Notes under the pieces: model-generated | Databases searched by the model: none | What the model saw: only the letters and a program-made list of their open reading frames with translations | Told to the model about the DNA's origin: nothing | Shown: piece after piece, positions 1 through 9,371 of the stretch | Layout: the number at the start of each line of letters is the position of its first letter | Position numbering within the stretch: position 1 is the stretch's first letter | Origin: Janthinobacterium sp. BJB426 | GTDB taxonomy: Bacteria; Pseudomonadota; Gammaproteobacteria; Burkholderiales; Burkholderiaceae_D | Assembly: GCF_002735705.1 (NCBI RefSeq) | Contig: NZ_PDZL01000006.1 | Span: forward strand, 245,944 to 309,943 | Length of the DNA stretch: 64,000 nt | Direction of reading: 5' to 3' | Position numbers and translations under genes: made by a program

Positions 1-43
1 CGGTCTGGTCGGGATTCGGTGGCTGGCTCTGGCTCTGGCTCAT
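1..43 (-). CDS. possible 5' end of the next gene of the MlaE-like operon (partial)
   Basis: An ATG on the minus strand at 43 opens a frame reading MSQSQSQPPNPDQT that continues off the window edge. It lies 56 bp after the stop of the permease gene and points the same way, which is where an MlaF-type ATPase gene would be expected. Only 14 codons are visible and the ribosome site is weak. The Ser-Gln repeat reflects a short GGCTCT tandem repeat in the DNA. The identity is positional inference only. Confidence 0.3.
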   Translation of the reverse strand, partial: MSQSQSQPPNPDQT

Positions 44-98
44 GGCTTCTGGCTCTCGTATGGATGGTTCGGGGATCGCTGGCGGTGGCGGCGGGGCA

Positions 99-917
99 TC
101 AGTAGTAATTGCCCATCAGCGAAGCCACTTCGACCAGCAGGATGACGGAAAACAGGCGCAGCATTTCAGACAGTCCGTGCGCGGCCCACAGGCGGTTGCG
201 CCGGCCATGCGGCTCTTCCGGGTAGTAGGACGAGGCCAGCGGGATCAGGGCCACTGCAAAGCTGAAGAAGATGACCTTGAGCATCAGGATCAGGGCCACG
301 GCCGGATTGAAGATCTGCCCCACGACGCGCGTGTAGCCTTGCAGCGCCCACGGGGTAAAACCGTAGATGGTGATGTAGGCGAGGATCAGCGAAGTGACGC
401 AGCTGACGATGGCCAGCATCCACACGGCAAAGATGCCGGACATGACGCGTGGAAAGTACTCGCGGCGCAGCAGGTCGACACCCTGGCGCTGCATGGTATC
501 GAGCATGCCGGAAGAGCGCATTTGCGCAAACGCAATGCCGTCGGGCAGGGTCAGGCGCAGCGCAACGAACAGGGCGGCCGTCAGCGGTATCAATTCCAGC
601 ACCAGCACGCGCACCACCATTTCCAGCGCATAGCGCGACAGGCCGTAGCTTTGCGCGCTGACGACGACGATGCGTATCAGCACCAGGCTGACCAGCGCGC
701 AGGCCACGCTGAACCACACGAGATTGGGCGCCGTATTGGTCACGAGGCGGTGCGCGAGGATGGGGCGGTTGTCGCGGTTATAGCTCGACGGCGACAGGGC
801 CAGCGAAAACACGAGGATGGCGAAATGCAGCATGCGCCACCAGCTGACCAGCCAGGCCATGGTGGCCCGGTGCAGGCGGCGCAGGCTGATGATGAGGGAG
901 ACGGATAGGGTCATCAT
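99..917 (-). CDS. MlaE/YrbE-family ABC transporter permease
   Basis: This 272-residue polytopic membrane protein has about five hydrophobic segments. The central part (roughly residues 105-185, with LVLELIPLTAALFVALR and RMSSGMLDTM-like spacing followed by PRVMSGIFAVWML) matches the conserved core of MlaE/YrbE permeases. These form the inner-membrane part of Mla-type lipid transporters. Length fits the family (about 260). The family normally works with an MlaF ATPase and an MlaD MCE protein. Neither is complete here, though a gene appears to start just downstream. The start is one of two adjacent ATGs at 917/914. The family call is firm, but lipid as substrate is inferred from the family. Confidence 0.75.
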   Translation of the reverse strand: MMTLSVSLIISLRRLHRATMAWLVSWWRMLHFAILVFSLALSPSSYNRDNRPILAHRLVTNTAPNLVWFSVACALVSLVLIRIVVVSAQSYGLSRYALEMVVRVLVLELIPLTAALFVALRLTLPDGIAFAQMRSSGMLDTMQRQGVDLLRREYFPRVMSGIFAVWMLAIVSCVTSLILAYITIYGFTPWALQGYTRVVGQIFNPAVALILMLKVIFFSFAVALIPLASSYYPEEPHGRRNRLWAAHGLSEMLRLFSVILLVEVASLMGNYY

Positions 918-978
918 GGCATCTTAACATTGGATGCGTTCGATACAAACGATTGTCCAGCCGTGCGCGGGTGGCCCG

Positions 979-1845
979 CTATTGCCCCGCCACGCTGGCG
1001 ATGATGGCATCGGCCGCCGCGCGCACGCGGGCAGAGCGGTTCAGGTCGGCATGCATGACCAGCCACACGTCGTAGCTTTCCGCCCGCTCGGGCCAGATGC
1101 GCACGAGGAGCGGGTCGATGTCGCCCAGGTGGGTGGCCAGCTCGGCCACGCCCAGGCCCGCGCGCGTGGCTTCCTGCAGCATCGCCGCCGAATTGACTTC
1201 CATGGCGACCCGGGCGTTGGCGACGGATTCGCCGGCCAGTTTTTCCGCGTGACGGGGCGCCACGGAATGGTGGTAGATGACGATGTCGTGGCCGGCCAGC
1301 GCCGTGCCGCGCACGGGTTCGCCCCGCTGCGCCAGGTAGGTTTTTGACGCGTACAGGCCCAGACTGCGCTTGACCAAGTGGCGCGAGATCAGGTCCGGGT
1401 CGGTGGGACGCACGCCGCGCACGGCCAGGTCCGCTTCGCGCCGCGTCAGGCTGGCCAGCTGCGGCGCCACGTGCAGCACGATGCGGATGTCCGGGTGGGC
1501 CGCGTGCAGCTGCTGCATGGCGCGGATGACGAAATGGCTGGCCATGGTGTCGGTGGTGGCCACGCGCACCAGGCCGGACAGGCGGTTGTCGACGCCCTGC
1601 ATCTCGCGTTGCAGCTTGTCGGCCGCCCGTTCCATCGCTTCGGCTGCCGTGAGCGCCAGCTCGCCGGCCGGCGTGGGCACGTAGCCCGACGGCGTGCGCA
1701 GGAACAGGGTGGCGCCCAGCGAGCTTTCCAGCGTGGCCAGGCGGCGCCCGCAGGTGGCCTGGTCGATGCGCAGCAGGGCCGCCGCGCCGCGCAGGGTGCC
1801 GGCCCGGCCGATGGCGAGAAAGATGCGCGCGTTATCCCAATCCAT
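979..1845 (-). CDS. LysR-family transcriptional regulator
   Basis: The protein is 288 residues when started at MDWDNARIFLAIGRAGTL. The N-terminal 60 residues are a typical LysR winged helix-turn-helix (AGTLRGAAALLRIDQATCGRRLATLE), followed by a two-lobed LysR substrate-binding domain (about residues 90-285). A start 13 codons upstream is possible but adds residues outside the family pattern. The gene is divergent from the DHA2 exporter at 1974. An 18-bp palindrome sits in the shared intergenic space, so it probably regulates that exporter and itself. The inducer cannot be inferred. Confidence 0.9.
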   Translation of the reverse strand: MDWDNARIFLAIGRAGTLRGAAALLRIDQATCGRRLATLESSLGATLFLRTPSGYVPTPAGELALTAAEAMERAADKLQREMQGVDNRLSGLVRVATTDTMASHFVIRAMQQLHAAHPDIRIVLHVAPQLASLTRREADLAVRGVRPTDPDLISRHLVKRSLGLYASKTYLAQRGEPVRGTALAGHDIVIYHHSVAPRHAEKLAGESVANARVAMEVNSAAMLQEATRAGLGVAELATHLGDIDPLLVRIWPERAESYDVWLVMHADLNRSARVRAAADAIIASVAGQ

Positions 1846-1876
1846 GAGCCCAGTCCATATCCTTGTCCTTGTTTTC

Positions 1877-1894
1877 TGATGCAATTTTGCATCA
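1877..1894. promoter_or_regulatory. palindromic operator candidate between lysR and the MFS gene
   Basis: The sequence TGATGCAATTTTGCATCA is a perfect 8+2+8 inverted repeat. It lies 32 bp upstream of the LysR start and 21 bp before the -35 of the exporter promoter. A palindrome in a divergent lysR-target spacer is the usual arrangement of a LysR-type binding site. Binding itself is inferred. Confidence 0.55.
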
Positions 1895-1914
1895 AGGTGC
1901 CGATTTTATGCCTG

Positions 1915-1943
1915 TTTACTGCATCGTGCAACGCTCGCATAAT
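1915..1943 (+). promoter_or_regulatory. sigma70-like promoter of the MFS exporter gene
   Basis: TTTACT at 1915-1920 and CATAAT at 1938-1943 are separated by 17 bp, about 30 bp ahead of the ATG at 1974. Each hexamer has one or two departures from consensus, which suits an activated promoter. Confidence 0.45.
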
Positions 1944-1973
1944 GGCTGCCCTTCTATCCCTGCAAGGAATGCC

Positions 1974-3344
1974 ATGCCTGCCCCCACACCGCGCCGCGCC
2001 AGCGGCTTGATCCTGCTGACCCTGGCCTTCGGCTTCGTCATGGCCATGCTTGACGTCACGGCCGTCAACGTGGCCTTGTCCGATATCGCGCTCGACCTGG
2101 CCATACCGCTGACGGGCCTGGTCTGGGTGGTCGACGGCTACACCTTGACGTTTGCCGCGCTGCTGCTGGCCGGCGGCGCGCTGGCCGACCGCTACGGGCC
2201 GAAAGCCGTGTACCAGGGCGGCCTCGGCGTTTTCATTCTCGGCTCGGTCCTGTGCGGCGCGGCGCCCGACGGCCACTTCCTGACGGCGGCGCGTTTGCTG
2301 CAGGGCGTCGGCGCGGCCCTGTTCATGCCCAGCTCCCTGAGCTTGCTGACGCACAGTTTTGACGACGAGCGAGAGCGCACGCGCATGCTGGGCGCCTGGT
2401 CGGCCCTGGTGGGCGTGGCCGGCGCGTCCGGCCCCTTGATCGGCGGCATCCTCGTGCACCAGTTCGGCTGGCGCAGCGTCTTCTGGGTCAACGTGCCGCT
2501 GGGCGTGCTGGCCATCGTCATGGCGCAGCTGCTGCTGGCCGCACCGGCGCGCCAGCCGCGCGATTTATCGCTGTTCAGCCATGCGCTGGGCGTGGCGGCG
2601 CTGGCGGGCCTGAGTTTCGTGCTGATCGAAGGCCCTGTGCTGGGCTGGCTGTCGCCCGGCGTGCTGGCGGCGGGGGCCTTGACGGTATTGTCGGCCGGGC
2701 AACTGCTGCGGCGCGAGCGCAGCGGCAGCCATCCGCTGTTGCCGCGTGCACTGTTTCACAGCAGCAGCTTTGGCGCGGCCAACGGCGTGGGTTTTTTGAT
2801 CAATTTCTGCGTGTTCGGCCAGCTGTTCTTATTGAGCCTGTTCCTGCAGCAGTCTGGCGGCGCCGATGCCTTGCAGTCGGGCTTGCGCCTGCTGCCCATG
2901 ATGGCGGCCTATACGGTAGGAAATTTCATGGCGGGAAGTATTGCGGCCCGTCATGGCACGCGCCGACCCATGCTGCTAGGCTTGCTGGTAGGGGCCGTCA
3001 TGGCCGTATTGTTGATGGGCTTGCGTCCAGGCACGCCGTACGCGCTGCTGGCGCTGGGCACGGCCGTCATGAACGTGGCCATCGGCATCGTGATTCCCGC
3101 CATGACGGCCACCGTGATGCGGGTGGCCGGCAAGCAGCATGCGAACAGTGCGGCGGCGGCCTTGAATGCTAACCGGCAAATCGGCGCCCTGGTGGGCGTG
3201 GCCCTGATCGGCAGCATCCTGCACATGGTGCAGGATTGGTCGCTGCGCTTGCCGCTGGCCTACGCGACGATCGCCGTCGCGTATGGCCTGGCGGCGGGAC
3301 TCGTCTACCGGCACGTGCATCCGCCGAAGGCCGTGGCCGCCTGA
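1974..3344 (+). CDS. MFS transporter, DHA2 (EmrB/QacA) family drug exporter
   Basis: The protein has 456 residues and about 14 hydrophobic segments, the topology of the DHA2 drug:proton antiporters. Family motifs are visible: LDVTAVNVAL in the first helix (26-35, motif D1) and GGALADRYGPK after helix 2 (about 67-77, motif A). A Gly-rich helix 5 (GVAGASGPLIGG) matches antiporter motif C. The ATG at 1974 follows AAGGA at a proper distance, so it is preferred over in-frame starts upstream. The gene ends 7 bp from the convergent ribB. Substrate is unknown, and control by the divergent LysR protein is likely. Confidence 0.9.
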   Translation: MPAPTPRRASGLILLTLAFGFVMAMLDVTAVNVALSDIALDLAIPLTGLVWVVDGYTLTFAALLLAGGALADRYGPKAVYQGGLGVFILGSVLCGAAPDGHFLTAARLLQGVGAALFMPSSLSLLTHSFDDERERTRMLGAWSALVGVAGASGPLIGGILVHQFGWRSVFWVNVPLGVLAIVMAQLLLAAPARQPRDLSLFSHALGVAALAGLSFVLIEGPVLGWLSPGVLAAGALTVLSAGQLLRRERSGSHPLLPRALFHSSSFGAANGVGFLINFCVFGQLFLLSLFLQQSGGADALQSGLRLLPMMAAYTVGNFMAGSIAARHGTRRPMLLGLLVGAVMAVLLMGLRPGTPYALLALGTAVMNVAIGIVIPAMTATVMRVAGKQHANSAAAALNANRQIGALVGVALIGSILHMVQDWSLRLPLAYATIAVAYGLAAGLVYRHVHPPKAVAA

Positions 3345-3351
3345 AGATGGC

Positions 3352-3999
3352 TTACTGTTCGCGCGTGCTGCGCCATTCTACCAGTTCTTCGATGGTCAGG
3401 ATCGGCATGCCGTGCAGTTCGGCGAAACGTTCGATATCGTCGCCGCGCATCATGGTGCCGTCCGGATTCATCAGCTCGCACAGCACGGCGGCCGGGTTCA
3501 GGCCCGCCATGCGCGACAGGTCGACGGAGCCTTCCGTGTGGCCACGGCGTTCGAGCACGCCACCGGGCGCGGCGCGCAGGGGGAACACGTGGCCGGGGCG
3601 CACCAGGTCGGCGGGCTTGGCATTGGGCGCGATGGCGGCGCGGATGGTGGTGACCCGATCGGCGGCCGACACGCCCGTCGTGACGCCGTCGCGCGCCTCG
3701 ATGGACACGGTGAATGGCGTGCCATAGCGGCTGCCGTTGTCGGACGACATGGGCGGCAATTCCAGCGCGCTGACGACGTCCGTCGGCAGGCACAGGCAGA
3801 CGATGCCGCTGCATTCGCGGATCAGCAAAGCCATGGTTTCGTTCGTGAGTTTCTCGGCAGACAGAATCAGGTCGGCTTCGTTTTCACGGTCGAAATCGTC
3901 GAGCAGGATGACGGGGATGCCGGCGCGCATGGCGGCCAGGGCGGATTGGATACGACCTTCCAGGTCGTTGGAAAGCAGGGTATAGCTGTTGACTAACAT
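3352..3999 (-). CDS. ribB: 3,4-dihydroxy-2-butanone-4-phosphate synthase
   Basis: RibB converts ribulose 5-phosphate to 3,4-dihydroxy-2-butanone 4-phosphate and formate, supplying the four-carbon unit of riboflavin. The 215-residue protein has the acidic metal/substrate motif [10 protein letters not shown] (34-43), GHVFPL (136-141) and [10 protein letters not shown] (151-160). It ends without a GTP cyclohydrolase II domain, so it is RibB alone and not a RibBA fusion. The start at 3999 follows AGGAG at 9 bp. The gene stands alone behind an FMN riboswitch, so it is probably a dosage copy regulated separately from the main rib cluster, which is not in this window. Confidence 0.95.
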   Translation of the reverse strand: MLVNSYTLLSNDLEGRIQSALAAMRAGIPVILLDDFDRENEADLILSAEKLTNETMALLIRECSGIVCLCLPTDVVSALELPPMSSDNGSRYGTPFTVSIEARDGVTTGVSAADRVTTIRAAIAPNAKPADLVRPGHVFPLRAAPGGVLERRGHTEGSVDLSRMAGLNPAAVLCELMNPDGTMMRGDDIERFAELHGMPILTIEELVEWRSTREQ

Positions 4000-4098
4000 G
4001 GTGAAACGCTCCTCGCATAGGCGAAAAACGCTGCAGGGCAAGCGAATAGACGCAACTGGCCGCATCGCCGGGGCGATGGGACATCACACTACTGCACA

Positions 4099-4241
4099 TC
4101 TTCTTTCATCCGGACTATACCGTCGGCCCCGGAATCACACCGGATCTGCTGACCCCGCCAAACGACGTTTGACAGGCGCTCGCGGGCTTGACCGTTGCCG
4201 GTCTTACCGCCGGTGGGGAATCGCACCCCGCCCCGAAGACG
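4099..4241 (-). promoter_or_regulatory. FMN riboswitch (RFN element) upstream of ribB
   Basis: Read on the minus strand, the segment opens with a CTTCGGGGCGGGGTG stretch followed by GATTCCCCACCGGCGG. It closes with GACGGTATAGTCCGGATGAAAG, broken here for length; the last 10 bases pair with the first arm. These are the invariant blocks of the RFN aptamer. It lies about 100 bp before ribB on the same strand. FMN binding would lower ribB expression, by termination or by masking the ribosome site. Confidence 0.95.
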
Positions 4242-4429
4242 TATTGTTGTGCCGGTCCACATGACCGGCGGCAATACTTTAGCACAATTGAAAAAAGCTG
4301 GCAGGACACTGCTGAGTTTGTCATTCGGCAAAGTTGCCTGGGAAAAGCCGTTTTTCCTAAGCTGTTTTTAATGGCGGAAACAGGATTTCAGTGTAAGGTA
4401 TGCCTACTGAATCTTACCGTTGAGAATAC

Positions 4430-7264
4430 ATGAAGCTGAGTAAATTACGCCTGATCTCGGGCGCCGTCTTGCTGGCGTGCGCCTGCATGGCCCAGGCGGG
4501 AATCCGTTTGAGCGATCCCCTGCCGCTGGCACCAGAAGTTACCGTTGGTAAACTGCCGAACGGCTTGACCTATTACATCAAGAAAAATGCCCGTCCCGCG
4601 CAGAAAGTGGAATTGCGCTTGGTGGTGAAAGCCGGTTCCATCCTGGAAGATGAAGACCAGCAAGGCCTGGCGCATTTCACGGAACACATGGCCTTCAATG
4701 GTTCCACGCATTTCAAGCGCAATGAACTGATTTCCTATCTGCAATCGATCGGCGTGAAGTTCGGCGCCGATTTGAATGCCTACACGAGCTTTGATGAAAC
4801 CGTGTACGTGCTGCCGATTCCGACGAACAAGAAGGAAAACCTGGAAAAGGGTTTTCTCGTGCTGGAAGACTGGGCGCATGGCTTGAAATTCAATCCGGCC
4901 GACATCAACAGCGAACGCGGCATCGTGCTGGAAGAGGCGCGCCTGGGCAAGGGTGCCAGCGACCGCATGAACAAGGTCCTGTATCCGAAGCTGCTGAACG
5001 GTTCGCGCTATGCGGAACGCATGCCGATTGGCAAGGAATCCGTGCTGAAAACGTTCAAGCCGGAAGCCATCAAGCGTTTCTACAAGGATTGGTACCGTCC
5101 CGACCTGATGGCCGTGGTGGTGGTCGGTGATGTGGAGCCGAAACAGGCTGAAAAGCTGATCCAGCAACATTTCGGCAAGCTGAAAAATCCCGCAAAACCG
5201 CGTCCGCGCCTGTATGCGGAAGTGCCGCAGCGCTCGCAAACGGAAGCGCTGGTGATCACGGACAAGGAAGCGCCGGACGACACGGTCTTCATCCGCTACC
5301 CGATCCGCGCCGCGCAGGAACCCGTCACCATCGCCGACTACCGCCGCCAGATGATCGAGAACCTGTACGGGCAAATGCTCAGCGCGCGCATGCAGGAATT
5401 GACGCAGCAGGCGAACCCGCCGTTCATCCAGGGCGGCAGCAGCATGGGCAAGCTGGTGCGCGGTTATGAATCGTTCAGCGCGTATGCCTTGCTGGGCAAG
5501 GGCGGCGTGCAGCCGGCCGTCGATGCGCTGGTGCAGGAAGATGAGCGGGCGCGCCGCTTCGGTTTCAGCCAGGATGAGCTGGACCGCGCGCGCAAGAACA
5601 TGCTGCGCAATTACGAGCGCGCATACAGCGAGCGCGACAAGTCCGATTCCTCCGGTTTCGTGGCCGAGTATTCGCGCAACTTCCTGGAGCAGGAAGCCAT
5701 CCCCGGCATCGCCAATGAATTGCTGTACGCGCAGGAACTCTTGCCGCAGGTAACCTTGCAAGAAATCAACGAGACGGTGGCCAAGGTGATTCCCGACCAG
5801 CAAAAGAAACTCGTGGTCTTCATGGGCGCCGAGCCGAAAGCGGGGGGCAGCGTGCCGACGCAGCAGCAATTGCTAGATGCCGTGGCGAAAGCCGAGCAAC
5901 AAATCATCGAGCCGCGCACGGAAAAAGTGCTGGCCAGCAAGCTGATGGATGCGCCGCCGGCCGGCGGCAGCATCGTCTCGGAAAAGTTGAACAGGGCCAT
6001 CGGCGTGACGGAACTGATCCTGGGCAATGGCGTGCGCGTGCTGCTCAAACCCACGGACTTCAAGAATGACCAGGTGCTGATGGGCTCGACGCGCTTCGGC
6101 GGCCAGTCGCTGTTTGGCGATGCCGACATCTACAACGCCCGCTACGCCAGCGCCGTGGTCGGCAGCATGGGCCTGAAAGACCTGGCGCCGCTGGACTTGC
6201 AAAAAGTCTTGGCTGGCAAGACGGTCAATGTGGGCGCTTCGCTGGGCGAACTGAGCGAAGGCTTTGGCGGCTCGGCCAGCAGCGCCGACGTGGAAGCCAT
6301 GCTGCAACTGGTGTATCTGTATTTCCATGACGTGCGCAAGGATGCGGGCCTGTACCAGTCCTTCATCGGCAAGCAGCAGGACCTGGCGAAAAACAGCATG
6401 GCGCAGCCGGAAGCCGTGTTTTACGATGCCATCCAGCACGCCATGTTTGGCGACAACCCGCGCGTCGATGGCGTGCCGCGCGTGGCCGATTTCGACAAGG
6501 TGGGCCTGGACCGTTCGCTGGAAATCTTCCGCCAGCGCTTTTCCAGCGCGCGCGACATGACCTTCATCTTCACGGGCAGTTTCGAGCTCGACAAGATCAA
6601 GCCGCTGATCGCCAGCTACCTGGGCACCTTGCCCGTGGCTGACGTGCCGCACGCCTACCGCGACGTGGGCATGCGCCCGGTGACCGGGGTCGTCAAGAAG
6701 GACATCTACATGGGCAGCGAGCCGAAGAGCACGATTTCCATCACCTTCAATGGCGACGTGGCGTATTCGGACGAGCAAAAGCTGACCCTGCAGGCGCTGG
6801 GCGAGGTGCTGAACCTGAAAGTCATCGAAGTGCTGCGTGAAAAGATGAGCATGATCTATGGCGGCGGCTTTGAGACGTCCATGGGCCAGCATCCGTACGG
6901 CCACTATTCCGTGGCCTTGAACTTGCCGACGGGACCGGAAAACGTGGACAAGGTGATCGCCGCCGCGTTTGCCGAAATCAACAGGATGAAGACGGACGGG
7001 CCGTCCGCGGCGGACCTGGAAAAGGTCAAGCTGAACTGGATCACGCGCCAGCAGAAATCCTTGCGGGAAAACAACTACTGGATGAACCAGTTGATGGGTT
7101 CGGTGACGCAGGGGCGCGACCCCGCGCACATCCTGCGCTACGAGCAGCGCGTGCGCGCCCTCACGCCGCAAGCCGTCAAACTGGCCGCGCAGCGTTACCT
7201 GGACATGCACAATTATGTACAGGTGGTACTGTATCCGGAACGCAAAAACGTTGCAGCCAAGTAA
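4430..7264 (+). CDS. M16-family zinc peptidase with two tandem M16 units (PqqL-like)
   Basis: This 944-residue protein starts with a signal peptide (MKLSKLRLISGAVLLACACMAQA), so it acts in the periplasm or outside. The inverted zinc motif HFTEH lies at 82-86 and the third ligand in VLEEARL near 168-169, as in pitrilysin-type peptidases. The second half (from about residue 520, VTELILGNGVRVLL) repeats the M16 fold without HxxEH, which is normal for the non-catalytic partner domain. M16 enzymes cut partly unfolded peptides inside a closed chamber. PqqL of E. coli is a similarly sized periplasmic homologue. The gene seems monocistronic, with a weak ribosome site. Confidence 0.9.
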   Translation: MKLSKLRLISGAVLLACACMAQAGIRLSDPLPLAPEVTVGKLPNGLTYYIKKNARPAQKVELRLVVKAGSILEDEDQQGLAHFTEHMAFNGSTHFKRNELISYLQSIGVKFGADLNAYTSFDETVYVLPIPTNKKENLEKGFLVLEDWAHGLKFNPADINSERGIVLEEARLGKGASDRMNKVLYPKLLNGSRYAERMPIGKESVLKTFKPEAIKRFYKDWYRPDLMAVVVVGDVEPKQAEKLIQQHFGKLKNPAKPRPRLYAEVPQRSQTEALVITDKEAPDDTVFIRYPIRAAQEPVTIADYRRQMIENLYGQMLSARMQELTQQANPPFIQGGSSMGKLVRGYESFSAYALLGKGGVQPAVDALVQEDERARRFGFSQDELDRARKNMLRNYERAYSERDKSDSSGFVAEYSRNFLEQEAIPGIANELLYAQELLPQVTLQEINETVAKVIPDQQKKLVVFMGAEPKAGGSVPTQQQLLDAVAKAEQQIIEPRTEKVLASKLMDAPPAGGSIVSEKLNRAIGVTELILGNGVRVLLKPTDFKNDQVLMGSTRFGGQSLFGDADIYNARYASAVVGSMGLKDLAPLDLQKVLAGKTVNVGASLGELSEGFGGSASSADVEAMLQLVYLYFHDVRKDAGLYQSFIGKQQDLAKNSMAQPEAVFYDAIQHAMFGDNPRVDGVPRVADFDKVGLDRSLEIFRQRFSSARDMTFIFTGSFELDKIKPLIASYLGTLPVADVPHAYRDVGMRPVTGVVKKDIYMGSEPKSTISITFNGDVAYSDEQKLTLQALGEVLNLKVIEVLREKMSMIYGGGFETSMGQHPYGHYSVALNLPTGPENVDKVIAAAFAEINRMKTDGPSAADLEKVKLNWITRQQKSLRENNYWMNQLMGSVTQGRDPAHILRYEQRVRALTPQAVKLAAQRYLDMHNYVQVVLYPERKNVAAK

Positions 7265-7358
7265 GCTTCATTGTTGAACTGCAGGGGCGGCAGTGTGGCG
7301 AAGCTGTTAAACTGCTGCTGATTGATGTGATCGCAATTTAACAAGCAAGGACTGTACG

Positions 7359-7556
7359 ATGGCTAAGAAAGAAGAACTCGATCCGGAAACCCTGGAATTG
7401 ATCAACTGGTGTATCGAGGTCGAAGGCTTCCTCGTGGCCGGCGGTGCCACCGTGGCGCAGGCGCAGGACCACATCGAAGAGCAGGTCGAGTGGTTCACCG
7501 ACCAGTTCTACGACGGCTTGACGCCGGAAGAGGCGGCCAAGGAAGCCTTGGCCTGA
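7359..7556 (+). CDS. small acidic conserved-type protein of unknown function
   Basis: This 65-residue acidic protein (MAKKEELDPETLELINWCIEV at the start, shortened here) is largely helical by composition. It has no membrane segment and a single cysteine. AAGGAC lies at a suitable distance upstream, and a strong hairpin with a T-rich tail follows the stop, so the gene looks like a real independent unit. I do not recognise a family. The ending LTPEEAAKEAL suggests a helix-turn-helix-like or protein-contact helix pair, but nothing specific can be claimed. Confidence 0.7.
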   Translation: MAKKEELDPETLELINWCIEVEGFLVAGGATVAQAQDHIEEQVEWFTDQFYDGLTPEEAAKEALA

Positions 7557-7585
7557 CCTTTCATCCAGACTTCAGCAAGACATAT

Positions 7586-7637
7586 GCGGGCGGTGCCTGC
7601 CGGGCATCAGCCTGGTAGCGCCGCCCGCTTTGCTTTT
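7586..7637 (+). terminator. rho-independent terminator after the small acidic gene
   Basis: GCGGGCGG (7586-7593) pairs with CCGCCCGC (7621-7628) around an internally paired loop, followed by TTTGCTTTT. Confidence 0.75.
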
Positions 7638-7700
7638 CTGAAAAGATTTCCATATGGAAATTGTTTATAATTCCACATTTTATTCTTTACCCAGGCTCCC

Positions 7701-9284
7701 ATGACTCTCCGTTCGCGCATTCTTCTCCTGTGTTTCAGCACCTTGCTGGGCATCGTCCTCATCGCTTCATTCTCCCTGTATTCGCTGCGCCAGACCATGA
7801 TGGCGGAAAGGGTCGAGCAATTGACGGTGCTGGTGGAATTGGCCAATGCCTCGGTGGAAAAGGCGTATGCGCTGGAACAGTCGGGCAAGCTCACGCGTGA
7901 GCAGGCGCAGCAGCAGGCCAAGCTGGCCATCGGCAGCTTCGTCAAGGACGAGATGTATTATTTCGTGCGCGATTTCAGCACCGACTTGCTGTACGTACAC
8001 CCAAATCCTGCGCGCATCGGCACGCCGCAAAAGAACATGAAGCAGTCGGGCGACCGCTACCGCGTGGCCCTGGCCAGCAGCCGCATCGGCCTGGTGCAGG
8101 CGGATGGCACACGTCCCGGCGTGAAAGATCCGGTGGCGAAGATGTATGCCGTGGTGAAATTTGCGCCGTGGGACTGGCTGATCGGCACGGGCACGTATAT
8201 CGATGACATCAACCACAAGTTCTGGGCCCAGGCCGGCGTGCTGCTGGCCATCGGCGGCGCGCTGATGCTGGTGGTGGGCGCCCTGGCGGCCCTGATGCTG
8301 CGCCGCATCCTGGCCCAGCTCGGTGGCGAACCCGACTATGCGGCGGCCATCGTGGCGCAAATCGCCCAGGGCGACCTGACCACGCAGATCGATACGCGTC
8401 CCGGCGATACCTCCAGTCTGTTGATGGCGATCAAGGCCATGCGCGACAACCTGGCCCATCTGGTGAGCCAGGTGCGCAACGATGCGGAATCCATTTCCAC
8501 GGCGTCGGGCGAGATCGCTTCGGGCAACCACGACCTGTCGGCGCGCACGGAGCAGCAGGCGGGATCGCTGGAAGAAACGGCCTCGACCATGGAAGAAATG
8601 ACCTCGACCGTGCGCCAGAATGCGGACAATGCGCGCCAGGCCAACCAGCTGGCTATTTCCGCCTCGCAAGTGGCGACGCAGGCGGGCGGCGTGGTGAGCC
8701 AGGTGGTCGACACCATGGGCGCCATCAATGCCTCGTCGAAGAAAATCGGCGACATCATCGCCGTCATCGACGGCATCGCCTTCCAGACGAATATCCTGGC
8801 CCTGAATGCGGCTGTGGAAGCGGCGCGCGCGGGCGAGCAGGGCCGTGGCTTCGCTGTCGTGGCCAGCGAAGTGCGCAACCTGGCGCAGCGTTCGGCCGCG
8901 GCCGCCAAGGAAATCAAGCAATTGATCGACAGTTCCGCCGAGCAAGTGGGTGCCGGTGAAAAACTGGTGGCGCTGGCGGGCGAGACGATGGAAAAAGTCG
9001 TCTCCAGCGTGCAGCACGTGACCGATATCGTGGCCGAGATTTCCTCTGCCAGCGCCGAGCAGAGCGCCGGCATCGAGCAGATCAACCAGGCCATCGTCGA
9101 GATGGACAACATGACGCAGCAAAACTCGGCCCTGGTCGAGCAGGCGTCGGCGGCGGCGCAGGCGATGAACGAGCAGGCGGCAGGGCTGGCGCAGATCGTC
9201 AGCGTGTTCAAGGTGGGCGCAGTGGCACCGGCTGCGGCAGCGCTACAGCGCAGCGTGCCTGCGGCGCGGCGCCTGGCGCGCTAA
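7701..9284 (+). CDS. methyl-accepting chemotaxis protein with Cache sensor domain
   Basis: This 527-residue receptor has an N-terminal membrane helix (about 8-30) and a periplasmic single-Cache (sCache_2-like) region with the typical [18 protein letters not shown] and [14 protein letters not shown] blocks. A second membrane helix (about 180-205) leads to a HAMP linker and a long coiled-coil signalling domain. The hairpin tip carries the conserved [17 protein letters not shown] helix. It passes ligand binding to CheA/CheW and the flagellar motor. The C-terminus lacks a CheR-tethering pentapeptide. TATAAT at 7666-7671 may be its -10. No chemotaxis genes are adjacent. Small organic acids are common ligands of this sensor type, but the ligand here is unknown. 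Confidence 0.93.
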   Translation: MTLRSRILLLCFSTLLGIVLIASFSLYSLRQTMMAERVEQLTVLVELANASVEKAYALEQSGKLTREQAQQQAKLAIGSFVKDEMYYFVRDFSTDLLYVHPNPARIGTPQKNMKQSGDRYRVALASSRIGLVQADGTRPGVKDPVAKMYAVVKFAPWDWLIGTGTYIDDINHKFWAQAGVLLAIGGALMLVVGALAALMLRRILAQLGGEPDYAAAIVAQIAQGDLTTQIDTRPGDTSSLLMAIKAMRDNLAHLVSQVRNDAESISTASGEIASGNHDLSARTEQQAGSLEETASTMEEMTSTVRQNADNARQANQLAISASQVATQAGGVVSQVVDTMGAINASSKKIGDIIAVIDGIAFQTNILALNAAVEAARAGEQGRGFAVVASEVRNLAQRSAAAAKEIKQLIDSSAEQVGAGEKLVALAGETMEKVVSSVQHVTDIVAEISSASAEQSAGIEQINQAIVEMDNMTQQNSALVEQASAAAQAMNEQAAGLAQIVSVFKVGAVAPAAAALQRSVPAARRLAR

Positions 9285-9371
9285 GCGCTTTTTTCTGTCA
9301 TGCGGGGAACTTAACCCCGGCTCACCTGTCCAAACTTTTTCGTCCGCAAGGGATGCACAGAAGAGGTGAGC

